A stretch of DNA of 64,000 nt. Source: Myxococcus sp. CA023. Its GTDB lineage: Bacteria; Myxococcota; Myxococcia; Myxococcales; Myxococcaceae. Below are positions 45,584 to 57,004 of the stretch, piece by piece. The notes under the pieces are model-generated. The model searched no databases and was not told where the DNA came from. It worked only from the letters and a program-made list of their open reading frames with translations. Numbering within the stretch: the stretch's first letter is position 1; the number at the start of each line of letters is the position of its first letter. The position numbers and the translations under genes are program-made. The stretch spans positions 1-64,000 of the forward strand of contig NZ_JAAEAH010000027.1 of assembly GCF_010998615.1 (NCBI RefSeq), written 5' to 3'.

Positions 45584-47173
45584 ATGAAGGGTTGGCGGCT
45601 GGGTTGTGCAGCACTCGCAGCGTGGTGGTTGGTTGGGTGCATGGGAGGACCCGACGAGCAGGCAGACAGCTTCGCGGAGCAGGCGGAGTTGGAGTCGGAG
45701 TCTGTCGAACAGGAAAGCGTCGAAGCACAGTGGAAGAACGCGGAGGAGAAAGTCTATTCAGAGAACTTCGGGAAAGGCGCGGGCCCCGAGTGGAGCCACC
45801 GCACCGTGTCCCGGACGCCGAAGGGAGAACGAAAGTTCCTGGGGCCCTTCAGCGAACAGGAAGTCACGCTCAACCTGGCCGGGCTGCCGGACCATGACGA
45901 GGTCGAGGTCCAGTTGGAGCTGTTCGTCCTCAAGTCGTGGGACGGTAACGACACGACGAAGGGGCCGGACCGCTGGGTCGCGAGCGTGGACGACGGTCCC
46001 GTCCTGCTGGATGCCACCTTCTCCAATGACGACGCGCCGTTCGACGCACGCTACTCGCAGTCGTACCCGAAGCCCTACCTCCAAGGCAGCCATCCGGGCC
46101 TCACCGGCGCATCGATGAAGGGCAAGCTCGGGTACCGGGACGAGTCCGGCTATGGCAGCAAGGGGGACGCCATCTACCCCCTGTCCTTCACCTTCGGGCA
46201 CACCGGAGACCGGCTGACACTCCGCTTCGCGGACCCGCCTCGAGGCGAGGCCAACGAACAGTGGGGCCTGGATTCGGTGAAGGTGAAGGTCCGGAAGAAG
46301 AAGGGAGGCGACCTGCTGGTCAGCAACAACGTGAACAGCAGCGTGCTGCGCTACGACGGGAAGACGGGCGACTTCGTGGGCGTCTTCATCCCGCCTGGCG
46401 CTGGCGGGCTCAACAACCCGCAGGAGCTCGTCTACGGCCCTGACGGCAACCTCTACATCGCCAGCTTCGCCAGCAGGGAGGTGCTGCGCTTCAACGGGAA
46501 GACGGGCGCCTTCATCGACATCTTCGTGCCCGTGGGCAGTGGCGGGCTGGGCTTCCCCGGCGGCCTCATCTTCGGTCCTGATGGCAACCTGTATGTCGCC
46601 GACAGCTTTGGCGGCACCAACAGCGTGCTGCGCTACGACGGGACGACAGGCGCCTTCATCGACGTGTTCGCTTCGGGCGGCGGACTGCTCGTTCCCCAGA
46701 AGATGGCGTTCGACAAGAAGGGGAACCTGTTCGTCGTCAGCATCATCGGCAACAACGTGGTGCGCTACGACGAGAATGGCGCGCCCTTCCCCGCGGCCGG
46801 ACAGCCCGGTGCCATCTTCATCCCGGACATCGACGCGGTGACGATTGCCATTCGCAAGGACCACAAGCTCTACGTTGGCACCACGGCCGGAGATGACGTC
46901 CTTCGCTTCAACGCCAAGACGGGCGCCTTCATCGACGTCTTCGTCGAGTCGGGGAGCGGTGGCCTGACTGACTTCGTGGACATGGAGTTCGGTCCCGACG
47001 GCAACCTGTACATCCCGGACTTCCTCCCGGCCACGGTGTTGCGCTTCAGCGGCAAGACGGGGAACTTCATTGACGTCTTCGTGCCGGCGGGGAGTGGCGG
47101 CGGCGCCAATGCGGCCACCCTGACGTTCATGCCCTCAAAGCGACACAAGCCGCACGGGCGCGAAGCGAACTGA
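45584..47173 (+). CDS. NHL/SMP-30-like beta-propeller lipoprotein
   Basis: A 529-residue lipoprotein (box LVGC, Cys at about 19). Residues ~45-235 are a beta-rich domain with no certain family (TLNLAGLPDHDEVEVQLELF ... RLTLRFADPP, key residues). Residues ~240-520 are six-bladed propeller repeats of the form VLRYDGKTGDFVGVFIPPG..GGL..P..L..GPDGNLYIAS. GGGGAGG precedes the ATG at 45584. Such proteins are surface or periplasmic binding modules; myxobacteria often carry several. No catalytic residues for a lactonase are evident. Confidence 0.85.
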   Translation: MKGWRLGCAALAAWWLVGCMGGPDEQADSFAEQAELESESVEQESVEAQWKNAEEKVYSENFGKGAGPEWSHRTVSRTPKGERKFLGPFSEQEVTLNLAGLPDHDEVEVQLELFVLKSWDGNDTTKGPDRWVASVDDGPVLLDATFSNDDAPFDARYSQSYPKPYLQGSHPGLTGASMKGKLGYRDESGYGSKGDAIYPLSFTFGHTGDRLTLRFADPPRGEANEQWGLDSVKVKVRKKKGGDLLVSNNVNSSVLRYDGKTGDFVGVFIPPGAGGLNNPQELVYGPDGNLYIASFASREVLRFNGKTGAFIDIFVPVGSGGLGFPGGLIFGPDGNLYVADSFGGTNSVLRYDGTTGAFIDVFASGGGLLVPQKMAFDKKGNLFVVSIIGNNVVRYDENGAPFPAAGQPGAIFIPDIDAVTIAIRKDHKLYVGTTAGDDVLRFNAKTGAFIDVFVESGSGGLTDFVDMEFGPDGNLYIPDFLPATVLRFSGKTGNFIDVFVPAGSGGGANAATLTFMPSKRHKPHGREAN

Positions 47174-47299
47174 GCGCCGTCGTCCCATGAAGCCCTGAGC
47201 AAGGCCTCGCCTCCGCTCCCGGATGAGCGCCACCAGCGCTCGAAGGCTGGCGGGGGCGGGGCCCGGCTCGGCGGACGTCCAGTCGCCGAGCACCTGCAC
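47135..47299 (-). CDS. Possible 54-codon ORF beyond the helicase end
   Basis: A GTG at 47299 preceded by AAGGGG at six bases opens 54 codons (VQVLGDWTSAEPGPAPASLR...ALIRERRRGLAQGFMG). Third positions are almost all G or C through the first ~45 codons, as in genuine genes. It is in the same frame as the SUV3 helicase and lies past its stop. It overlaps the 3' end of the convergent propeller gene by 39 bases. It may be a small gene or a detached C-terminal exten­sion. No family recognised. Confidence 0.3.
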   Translation of the reverse strand: MQVLGDWTSAEPGPAPASLRALVALIRERRRGLAQGFMGRRRSVRFAPVRLVSL

Positions 47300-47350
47300 G
47301 AGCCGCCCCTTCAGACGAGGAGCTCCGACGCAGACGGGTGCGCCAGCGCC

Positions 47351-49819
<2,469 letters not shown>

Positions 49820-49914
49820 CCGCGGATTCTAACCTTGGACGGGCCCCTCCGCCCGGCTCCAGCGGCGGCGGCCGCGAAGTCCACGCCCAGCGTCCTGGCG
49901 CGGCGCGCGGTGGC

Positions 49915-50892
49915 TCAGTGGATGCGCAGGGCCAGCTTGCCCAGATGGTGCTTGCTCGCGGCTTCGAGCGCGCGACCCGCGTCGTCTAGCCTGTACACCT
50001 GGAAGACTTCGACATGGAAGGGCCCTGCTTCAATGAGGCGGTTGAGGCGCGCGAGGACGTCAGCATTCGACTCGCCATTGTACGCCGTGAGCTTCACACC
50101 CTCGGGAGCCCGTGGTTCCGGCTCGACGCCATTCGGGTAGGCGATGTGGCCTCCCTTCTTCACGGCTTGTAGCACAGGGGCCCTGCCCTCGCCGCCCGCG
50201 AGCACCAGCGCCGCGTCGAGCCCGTCCGGCGCGAAGTCCCGAATCGCCTTCGCCACGTCATCACCGCCTCGCCCGTCCACCGCCTTCTCCGTCCCCAGGC
50301 GCTTCACCAACTCCACACCGTCCGACCCCGAAGCCACCGCCAGAACCCGCGCGCCCAGTCGCCTGGCGAGCTGCACCGCCAGATGGCCCACACCGCCGCT
50401 CGCGCCGTACACCAGAAGCGTCATGCCCTGACGAACGTTCAGCGCGTCCTGCACGCCTCGAAGCGCCGTGATTCCATCCGCGGCCAGGACGCCCGCCTGT
50501 TCCGCGCTCAAGCCCTTCGGCATGAGTGCCGTGTCATCGGCCTTCAGCACCACGTACTCGGCGAAGAACCCGCCCTTGTCATTGAGGAAGCCGTAGCCGT
50601 ACACCCGGTCGCCCACCTTGCGGGACGTGACGCCCTCGCCCACCGCCACGATGGTGCCGGCCCCGTCCGTTCCCAGCACATAGGGGAAGGATGACTTGCC
50701 AGGCTTGAGCAGCTCCATTTCTCCCTCGCGCTCCGCCGCGTCCCAGCTGCCGACGCCTGCGGTCTCCACCTGGATGAGCACCTCTCCCGCGCCCACGGCC
50801 GGAACGGCCACCGTCTTCATGCCAAGTACCTCCGGCCCACCGAAGCGGTCGATGGCGGCGGCCTTCATCTGCGACGGAATGGATGTCTTCAT
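49915..50892 (-). CDS. Zinc-independent MDR quinone oxidoreductase
   Basis: A 325-residue medium-chain dehydrogenase/reductase of the NADPH:quinone oxidoreductase (QOR) type. The N-terminal catalytic domain starts MKAAAIDRFGGPEVLG and lacks the zinc-binding Cys cluster. The Rossmann motif YGASGGVGHLAVQLA lies near residues 160-174. It would reduce quinones or reactive enones with NADPH. GAGGA sits about five bases before the ATG. It is the last gene of a minus-strand stress cluster, 127 bp after the OsmC remnant. Confidence 0.88.
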   Translation of the reverse strand: MKTSIPSQMKAAAIDRFGGPEVLGMKTVAVPAVGAGEVLIQVETAGVGSWDAAEREGEMELLKPGKSSFPYVLGTDGAGTIVAVGEGVTSRKVGDRVYGYGFLNDKGGFFAEYVVLKADDTALMPKGLSAEQAGVLAADGITALRGVQDALNVRQGMTLLVYGASGGVGHLAVQLARRLGARVLAVASGSDGVELVKRLGTEKAVDGRGGDDVAKAIRDFAPDGLDAALVLAGGEGRAPVLQAVKKGGHIAYPNGVEPEPRAPEGVKLTAYNGESNADVLARLNRLIEAGPFHVEVFQVYRLDDAGRALEAASKHHLGKLALRIH

Positions 50893-51019
50893 GGAGAGTC
50901 CTCGTGGGCGGGGAGCTCACGCCCCGACAGGGTTCTTCCGAAGCGTGGGCACGCCTCCCGCGGAATGCAGAGGACACCCACGGCGCCGCGAGCCAGGGGC
51001 CGCCCGCATGCCCGCCACC

Positions 51020-51158
51020 AACGGCTTCAAGCGACCACTTCTTGCGCCGGGCGTAGACGCCCAGAGTCATCTCGGTGCTCTCCAATCACGATCTCCTGGG
51101 CGGACCCGGTAGCAGCGCCCTCGACGATGACTCACGCATCTTTTCGTTCCTCGGCCAT
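51020..51158 (-). pseudogene. OsmC-family peroxiredoxin remnant
   Basis: An ATG at 51158 with GGGAG seven bases upstream begins MAEERKDA, then hits TGA where relatives have Trp. In the same frame VIVEGAATGSAQEIVIGEHR matches an OsmC N-terminus. The text then jumps, in another frame, to EMTLGVYARRKKWSLEAV, which matches the segment after the first catalytic Cys of OsmC. The intervening ~30 residues, including that Cys, and all of the C-terminal half are missing. It starts 12 bases after the FMN reductase stop, so it was once a member of that operon. Intact OsmC proteins detoxify organic hydroperoxides. Confidence 0.7.
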
Positions 51159-51169
51159 TACGGCGCTCC

Positions 51170-51739
51170 CTACGTCGCCTTCCCGACGGCGAACTCCACG
51201 AACCCCGCCATGTACTCCCGGAGCTGCGTACGAACTCTGTCGTCGACGAGTCGGCCCGATTCATCGAAGACCTTGTTCGCGCCACCCACGAGCAGCCGTG
51301 GGCCCCACCACGGTCGCATCCCGAGGGCCCGTAGCACCGGGAGCCACGCGGCCTGCGACATCACGGTGCCGAAGCGCCCTGGGCTTGCGCCCATCAGCGC
51401 GACAGCACGACCTCCAAATACGCGAGGGATGTCCGAAGCCGGGCGCGACAGCCAGTCGATGGCGTTCTTGAGAACGCCGGGAATCGAGTTGTTGTATTCG
51501 GGTGTCACAATGATGAGCCCGGCCGACTCGGCGATCTTGTCTTTCAGGTCCCGCACGGCCTCGGGGATCCCGCGCTCCGCCTCCACGTCGCCGTCGTAGA
51601 GCGGGACTCCGCGGATCGACACCGATTCGATTCTGGCCCCTGACGGCGCGAGCTCTATCGCCGCCCGGAGCAGCGCCGCGTTGTACGAGCCCTTGCGAAC
51701 GCTCCCCGCGATTCCGACGATGACCGGCGAGCCGTCCAT
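51170..51739 (-). CDS. NADPH-dependent FMN reductase
   Basis: A 189-residue flavodoxin-like reductase. The phosphate loop GSVRKGSYNAALL and the PEYNNSIPGVLKNAIDWLSR motif are diagnostic of the ChrR/YieF/SsuE-like NADPH:FMN (or quinone) reductases. It would give two-electron reduction of quinones, chromate or azo compounds, in keeping with its neighbours. GGAGA lies nine bases before the ATG. A tiny 18-codon frame ends exactly one base upstream and may couple its translation. Confidence 0.9.
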   Translation of the reverse strand: MDGSPVIVGIAGSVRKGSYNAALLRAAIELAPSGARIESVSIRGVPLYDGDVEAERGIPEAVRDLKDKIAESAGLIIVTPEYNNSIPGVLKNAIDWLSRPASDIPRVFGGRAVALMGASPGRFGTVMSQAAWLPVLRALGMRPWWGPRLLVGGANKVFDESGRLVDDRVRTQLREYMAGFVEFAVGKAT

Positions 51740-51796
51740 CTATCCGGTCTCCGGGAGCGACGTGCACACAGGTTCGAGCGCTTGCGTCCAGCTCAT
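51740..51796 (-). CDS. 18-codon leader-like ORF before the FMN reductase
   Basis: An ATG at 51796, with AAAGGA ten bases upstream, reads MSWTQALEPVCTSLPETG and stops at TAG directly next to the reductase ATG. It could couple translation or be a decayed gene end. The same gap holds a GTTCGA/TCGAAC inverted repeat at 51818-51835. There is no further support. Confidence 0.2.
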   Translation of the reverse strand: MSWTQALEPVCTSLPETG

Positions 51797-51867
51797 GTTC
51801 TGTCGCGTCCTTTCGCTGTTCGAGACTCGTCGAACTGTCTCGTTCCACCCGGCTTCGGCTCGAAGGG

Positions 51868-52686
<819 letters not shown>

Positions 52687-52688
52687 GT

Positions 52689-52958
52689 TCACCTTTCGCC
52701 CTCCTTCCAGAATTCCCGATGCAGGTGAACGCCTACGCCCCGCCGGTGGGGCATAGGCGAGGAGTTGTGCGCTAGGTGGTCGTCCAGAAGCAGGAATGGA
52801 TTGAGCTTCCGGATGGCATCCGGGTTCGTGGAGAAATACCCCGCGACGCGAAAACCGTTCCGGCCCAGTGGAACCCGGGAGGCGAGTAGACGCCCTCGAC
52901 CTCGCGTGCCTGGCCACCGGCTGGGCGGGCCTGGGTGTTCAGCGTTTGTGGTCGTCAT
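52689..52958 (-). pseudogene. Truncated pirin
   Basis: An ATG at 52958 with AGGAG upstream begins [10 protein letters not shown]. Residues ~45-84 read [29 protein letters not shown] and [10 protein letters not shown], matching the pirin N-terminal cupin up to the metal-binding HPHRGFET motif, here HLHREF. It then ends WKEGER with TGA, and those last codons are the ribosome site of the next gene. About 200 C-terminal residues are missing. It is a 3' deletion that ran up to the isochorismatase leader. The intact pirin at 58418 is a separate paralogue. Confidence 0.68.
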
Positions 52959-53080
52959 CGCTCTTCTCCTCATTCCAAGCAGGAGACCCGCCGGCACCAT
53001 CGCCATCAGTAGATGACGCCTTGAAGAAATCGGGCGCCTCCTCGCACCGACGAGGACTCTCACCAGGGCCCGCTACAACA

Positions 53081-53100
53081 ATAGTAACCGTTCACCGGTT
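53081..53100 (-). promoter_or_regulatory. Operator/promoter-like element of the stress cluster
   Basis: AACCG and CGGTT (53086-53100) form an inverted repeat with a five-base centre, adjoining TACTAT on the minus strand as a -10-like sequence. On the minus strand it reads AACCGGTGAACGGTTACTAT, like regulator-bound promoters of TetR type. It lies about 125 bp upstream of the pirin remnant. Confidence 0.4.
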
Positions 53101-53270
53101 GGAGCCTGCGTGAAGGGACCTCCGGGCAGCGGACGGTGGGCGGGACGGCGCTCGGCGGTGGTTGTCTCGGCGTGACACACCGCCACTCGTGGCGGCGCTC
53201 GCCCCCAAGGCTGCGCGCATCGCGGAGTTGAAAGCACAGGTGGCCGCTCGAAGTGACGCCTTGAGGGCAC

Positions 53271-53303
53271 GTCCCGTGGCGGATGCGATGTCCGCCACGG
53301 GAC
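53271..53303. terminator. 13-bp perfect hairpin downstream of the 5'-nucleotidase
   Basis: GTCCCGTGGCGGA (53271-53283) pairs perfectly with TCCGCCACGGGAC (53291-53303) across a seven-base loop. It is 47 bases beyond the 5'-nucleotidase stop on the minus strand. There is no T-run. The remaining part of the 52959-53349 gap holds no gene I can support. Confidence 0.5.
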
Positions 53304-53349
53304 AACTGTTTCACCGGCCGATGACAGGCGGGCGTGTCCCTTCGACGCG

Positions 53350-55281
53350 CTACTCGACGAACGACTTCGTGCTGTAGAGCGAAGCATCCACCTTGCGCAG
53401 GACGGGCAGGTTCGTGCCGGGCTCGCGCTCGGCCTGACGGTCGATGTACGTCTGGAGGACGTCGGCATCGAGCACGCCGATGTCGGAGCGGCGCTCGGCC
53501 GGCACGTTGGCCAGCGTCACGTAGCCATCACCCCCCGTGGCATTGAAGCTCAGCACGAACAGGCGATAGGTAGCGGTCGGCTGGAGCTCGTTCCACTGGC
53601 CCGTCGTCTGGTCCAGCACCTCCAGGTTGCTGGCGCGCTGGCCGCGAGCCTGGGCGGCGTTGACGTCGAAGCGCAGGCCGCCGGTGTACGGATAGGGCCC
53701 CGTGGTGCCGCCCTCCCGGAACGTGGCGTGCAGCCCGTCCTCAATCATCGACTTCACCTCGGTACCAGTGATGTCCAGCCGGAACAGCATGTTGCCGAAG
53801 GGCAGCACCTCGATGACGTCCGCCGCCGTCACCGGTCCCTGCAGCGGCCGGCGCACGCCGCCCGCGCTCTGCAACGTGATGTCCGCGCCGCCGTAATCCG
53901 CGTTCGCCACCTCCAGGTAGGCCTGGGCCACCAGTTGCTGGATGTCGCCGCCCCGGCTGTGGACCTCGCCTAGGGCGTTGCAGCTCACGCTGGAGCGACC
54001 CGGCTCCGTGTTTCCTGGCACGCGGCGATTGCAAAGCTCGTCGTCCGCCGTGGCCACCACCGTCCGGCTGTACTCGTCGATCCGGCCCTGGAACGGCGCC
54101 AGCACCTGCGCGGCGGCGGAATCCGGCTGCGTCACCCGCAGGAAGCCGCTGACGGCCACGCTGGCCAGCATCGCGGCGTTGTCGGATTCGGAGACGGGTG
54201 TCCCGTCAATGGAGAACTGGTTGCCGATGAGTACGTGGGGCGTGCCGCCACAGGAGGTGACCACGCCCTCGGCGTCGAAGCGGAGGGTCATCTCTCCGAC
54301 GACCTGCGAGTACTGCCAAGCCTGCCCCAGGCACACGGTTTCCCCGTCGCGGTTGCGCAGCGACTCCGCGTAGGGCCCCGCGGGCGTTCCGACGTTGAAG
54401 GTCTCCATGGCGGCAGGCCCCAGCAGTGTGTGGGAGTCACCGCCGATGACCGCGTCCACGCCACTCAACTGCGGGATGAGGGCCCGGTCGAGCTGGTACC
54501 CGATGTGGCTCATCACGATGATCTTGTTGATGCCCTGGGCCCGCAGCGCATCGATGGCGCGCTGGGCGGCGGGCACCTCGGCCTCGAACGTGGTGTCCGC
54601 GTCCGGGCTGGAGGACTCCTTCGTCTTGCCCGCAATCGTCAGGCCGACGAGGCCAATCTTCTGGCCACCCCGTTCGACGACGGTGAAGGGCTCCACGTAG
54701 CCGGCAGCCCTGGAGGTGTGCAGGGCGGAGCCCGCGCCGAACTGGACGTTGGCGCTGATGACGGGCGTCTGGCACGGGCCGGCATGCAGGCGGTCGATGA
54801 AGCTCTTCAGCTCGGTGTCCCCCTTGTCGAACTCGTGGTTGCCCAGGGTGAAGGCGTCGAAGCACACCGTGTTCATCATCGCGGCGTCGGCCTCGCCAAT
54901 CTGGCCCGCGCGGTTGAAGTACAGCGTGCCGGTGAGGGCATCACCCGCGTGGAGCTTGAGCACGTTCTCCTTACCGGCCGCCAGCTCCTTCATCGCGGAC
55001 GTGACGCGCGCGAAACCCGAGGATTCAACCTCCGCAGCCACGGTGTCACCCGCGGCGTTCGTCACGTTCAGCTCCAGACTGGAACCCGCCAGGTGCGAGT
55101 GGTGGTCGTTGATGTGGAGGATGGTCAGGTCCAGCGGCGCGGGCTGCTCGCCAGGGTCGATGGCATCGTCATCACCACACGCGGACAGCACGCTGGTCGC
55201 CATCCACGTCACCGTCAACCAGCGCGTCCGGCTGGACGAACGCGCCCCCCTGCGCACTTCCTTCTCCGTCTTCAATCGCAT
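53350..55281 (-). CDS. 5'-nucleotidase/UshA-family metallophosphoesterase lipoprotein
   Basis: A 643-residue exported enzyme with a lipoprotein box VLSAC (Cys35). The calcineurin-like N-terminal domain shows ILHINDHHSHL (metal ligands Asp59, His61), a GDALTGT region, LGNHEFDKGD and IGGDSHTLLG. The C-terminal 5'-nucleotidase domain has DITLQSAGGVRRPL, VLPFGNML and FNATGGDGY. It would remove phosphate from nucleotides or UDP-sugars outside the inner membrane for scavenging. GGGAG precedes the ATG. Length and domain order are normal. Confidence 0.93.
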   Translation of the reverse strand: MRLKTEKEVRRGARSSSRTRWLTVTWMATSVLSACGDDDAIDPGEQPAPLDLTILHINDHHSHLAGSSLELNVTNAAGDTVAAEVESSGFARVTSAMKELAAGKENVLKLHAGDALTGTLYFNRAGQIGEADAAMMNTVCFDAFTLGNHEFDKGDTELKSFIDRLHAGPCQTPVISANVQFGAGSALHTSRAAGYVEPFTVVERGGQKIGLVGLTIAGKTKESSSPDADTTFEAEVPAAQRAIDALRAQGINKIIVMSHIGYQLDRALIPQLSGVDAVIGGDSHTLLGPAAMETFNVGTPAGPYAESLRNRDGETVCLGQAWQYSQVVGEMTLRFDAEGVVTSCGGTPHVLIGNQFSIDGTPVSESDNAAMLASVAVSGFLRVTQPDSAAAQVLAPFQGRIDEYSRTVVATADDELCNRRVPGNTEPGRSSVSCNALGEVHSRGGDIQQLVAQAYLEVANADYGGADITLQSAGGVRRPLQGPVTAADVIEVLPFGNMLFRLDITGTEVKSMIEDGLHATFREGGTTGPYPYTGGLRFDVNAAQARGQRASNLEVLDQTTGQWNELQPTATYRLFVLSFNATGGDGYVTLANVPAERRSDIGVLDADVLQTYIDRQAEREPGTNLPVLRKVDASLYSTKSFVE

Positions 55282-55407
55282 GAACCGCTCCCGGGTGCCT
55301 TTCGGAAGGCGGCATGGTGTCGGGCGTGAATGACAGCCCGGTTACGCCTTCCTACGCAGCCGGTGACACTTTCATGGCGATTGTTCGAGCCCCAGGACCC
55401 AGCACCT

Positions 55408-56157
55408 TCACCCCGCCAGCATTTCGCGGGCAACCATGTGCATCCCGAGGAGCATCAAGCTGACCAGGAAACACGCCCGGAACAGCACGGGTGAGAGCTT
55501 CTGGCGCAGCCACTGCCCCACCTGCATCCCGACGAGTGCCGGTAACAACAGCAGGAGGGACTGGCCCAGCTGCGTCCCCGCGCCAGCGGCGTTGACGTAG
55601 AGCCCCGCCGCCAGGGCCAGCGTGGATACCGTGAACGAGATACCCATGGCCTGAATCAGCTCCTCTCGCTCGAAGCCCAACGCTTGCAGATACGGCACCG
55701 CGGGGATGACGAAGACGCCCGTCGCCGCCGTCACGAAGCCCGTGAGCGCGCCCACCCAGGGCCCCAGGCGCGTCTCCGCCACAGGGCCCACCGAGAGTCG
55801 GGCCCCACTGAGTCCCCAGGCCGCATAGGCCACCAACGCCACGCCCAGGGACACCGTGGCCCACGCGCCAACGGGCGCGCCCAGCACCCATGCTCCGACG
55901 AGCGTTCCGACGCAGACGCCCACCTGCATCCGCGCCAGTCGCCGCAGCAGAGCCCCCAAGGTCGACCAGGGCCGGAGTTGCCAGACATTGGTGACCAGGG
56001 AGGGCACGATGAGCAGGACCGCCGCTCGGGCGGGAGGCATCACCAGGGCCAGCAGCGCCATGGCGATGGTGGGCAGGCCCAGCCCCACCACGCCTTTGAC
56101 CAGGCCCGCGAGCACGAAGACTGCAACAGTCATCAGAAGGCTGTCGGACGATGGCAT
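55408..56157 (-). CDS. TSUP-family (TauE/SafE) permease
   Basis: A 249-residue inner-membrane protein with about eight helices. LAGLVKGVVGLGLPTIAMAL near the N-terminus and FVTAATGVFVIPAVPYLQALG in the middle are the two TauE/SafE half-repeat signatures. Members export sulfite, sulfoacetate or other small organic anions. The start at 56157 is the first Met of the conserved region; the ribosome site is weak, and the frame is open further upstream. It is divergent from the TetR gene, with 292 bp between them. Confidence 0.87.
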   Translation of the reverse strand: MPSSDSLLMTVAVFVLAGLVKGVVGLGLPTIAMALLALVMPPARAAVLLIVPSLVTNVWQLRPWSTLGALLRRLARMQVGVCVGTLVGAWVLGAPVGAWATVSLGVALVAYAAWGLSGARLSVGPVAETRLGPWVGALTGFVTAATGVFVIPAVPYLQALGFEREELIQAMGISFTVSTLALAAGLYVNAAGAGTQLGQSLLLLLPALVGMQVGQWLRQKLSPVLFRACFLVSLMLLGMHMVAREMLAG

Positions 56158-56375
56158 GAGGGAAGATCCGGGCGGGTGAGGGGCATGCGACGCATTGATT
56201 CTGGGTGCCGCCCTCCGGCCTGAAAATTCGGAACTGCCCGCTGCCGCCTCAGGCCCACCCTGAGGCAGCGTGCGACCTGCCGCCAAGGCGCCCTGCGGGA
56301 AGACCGCGCCGCGCGCCCTCGAAGCGCCAGCGCGGCGACCCACCAGGGAAGCGCCACGGCCCGGTGGAATAACGG

Positions 56376-56397
56376 GATATGTACGCTCGTACATATC
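56376..56397. promoter_or_regulatory. 22-bp perfect palindromic operator upstream of the TetR gene
   Basis: The arms GATATGTACG and CGTACATATC are exact reverse complements around a CT centre. The A/T-rich element lies 52-74 bp before the GTG of the adjacent TetR-family regulator. Size and position are typical for a TetR dimer site that represses its own operon with the MFS transporter. Confidence 0.75.
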
Positions 56398-56449
56398 GCC
56401 AGCGGCACCTCACGGCCTCATGCCTCCTGCCGCCTCCCCGGAGCCCCAC

Positions 56450-56998
56450 GTGGCCACGCGTAGACATGACCCCGAGCGAAGGAATCGCATCATCGATGCC
56501 GCGCTGGCGGTCATCGCCGAAGGGGGCGTGGCCGGCACGTCGCACCGTCGGGTCGCCGAGCGCGCGGGCGTGCCCCTGGGTTCGATGACCTATCACTTCA
56601 CGAGCATGGACGAACTGCTGCACGAGGCGTTCAGCCGCTTCGCCCTGCGCATCAGCGAGCGGTTCGCCGAGCGGATCTCCGCGGCCACCGACCTTGACTC
56701 GTTGGTCTCCGCCATCGTCAACATCGTGCACGACGACCTCGCGGCGGGGCAGGACGAGCTCGTGCTCACGCTCGAGCTCTACACGCTCGCGGCGCGCCAA
56801 CGCGCCTTCCGGCAAATCACCCACGACTGGATGCGCCGCAGCCGCGCCGTGCTGGAACGGTTCGTCGACGCCAGGATGGCGCACGAGCTCGACGCCTTGA
56901 TTGAGGGGCTGTTCATCCACGTCAGCCTCGACCCCGCCCCACGCAGCCGCGACCTGACCCGGGACGCCGTGCGCCGCCTTCTCTCGCGCTCCCCCTGA
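56450..56998 (+). CDS. TetR-family transcriptional regulator
   Basis: A 182-residue repressor. The N-terminal helix-turn-helix reads RIIDAALAVIAEGGVAGTSH then RRVAERAGVPLGSMTYHF, the TetR signature with the SMTYHF recognition helix end. The C-terminal ligand domain is helical. The GTG at 56450 is chosen because CGGAG lies six bases upstream; an ATG at 56420 would add ten residues but has no ribosome site. It is followed six bases later by an MFS transporter, its likely target, and preceded by a perfect palindrome. Confidence 0.9.
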   Translation: MATRRHDPERRNRIIDAALAVIAEGGVAGTSHRRVAERAGVPLGSMTYHFTSMDELLHEAFSRFALRISERFAERISAATDLDSLVSAIVNIVHDDLAAGQDELVLTLELYTLAARQRAFRQITHDWMRRSRAVLERFVDARMAHELDALIEGLFIHVSLDPAPRSRDLTRDAVRRLLSRSP

Positions 56999-57004
56999 CC
57001 TGCC

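Noticed and set aside
50965-51471. 168-codon plus-strand frame across the OsmC remnant
   Set aside because: No coding bias or start signal; the minus strand shows recognisable OsmC pieces.
53162-53377. 71-codon plus-strand frame upstream of the 5'-nucleotidase end
   Set aside because: Overlaps the nucleotidase, has no ribosome site, no family, and contains the 13-bp hairpin.
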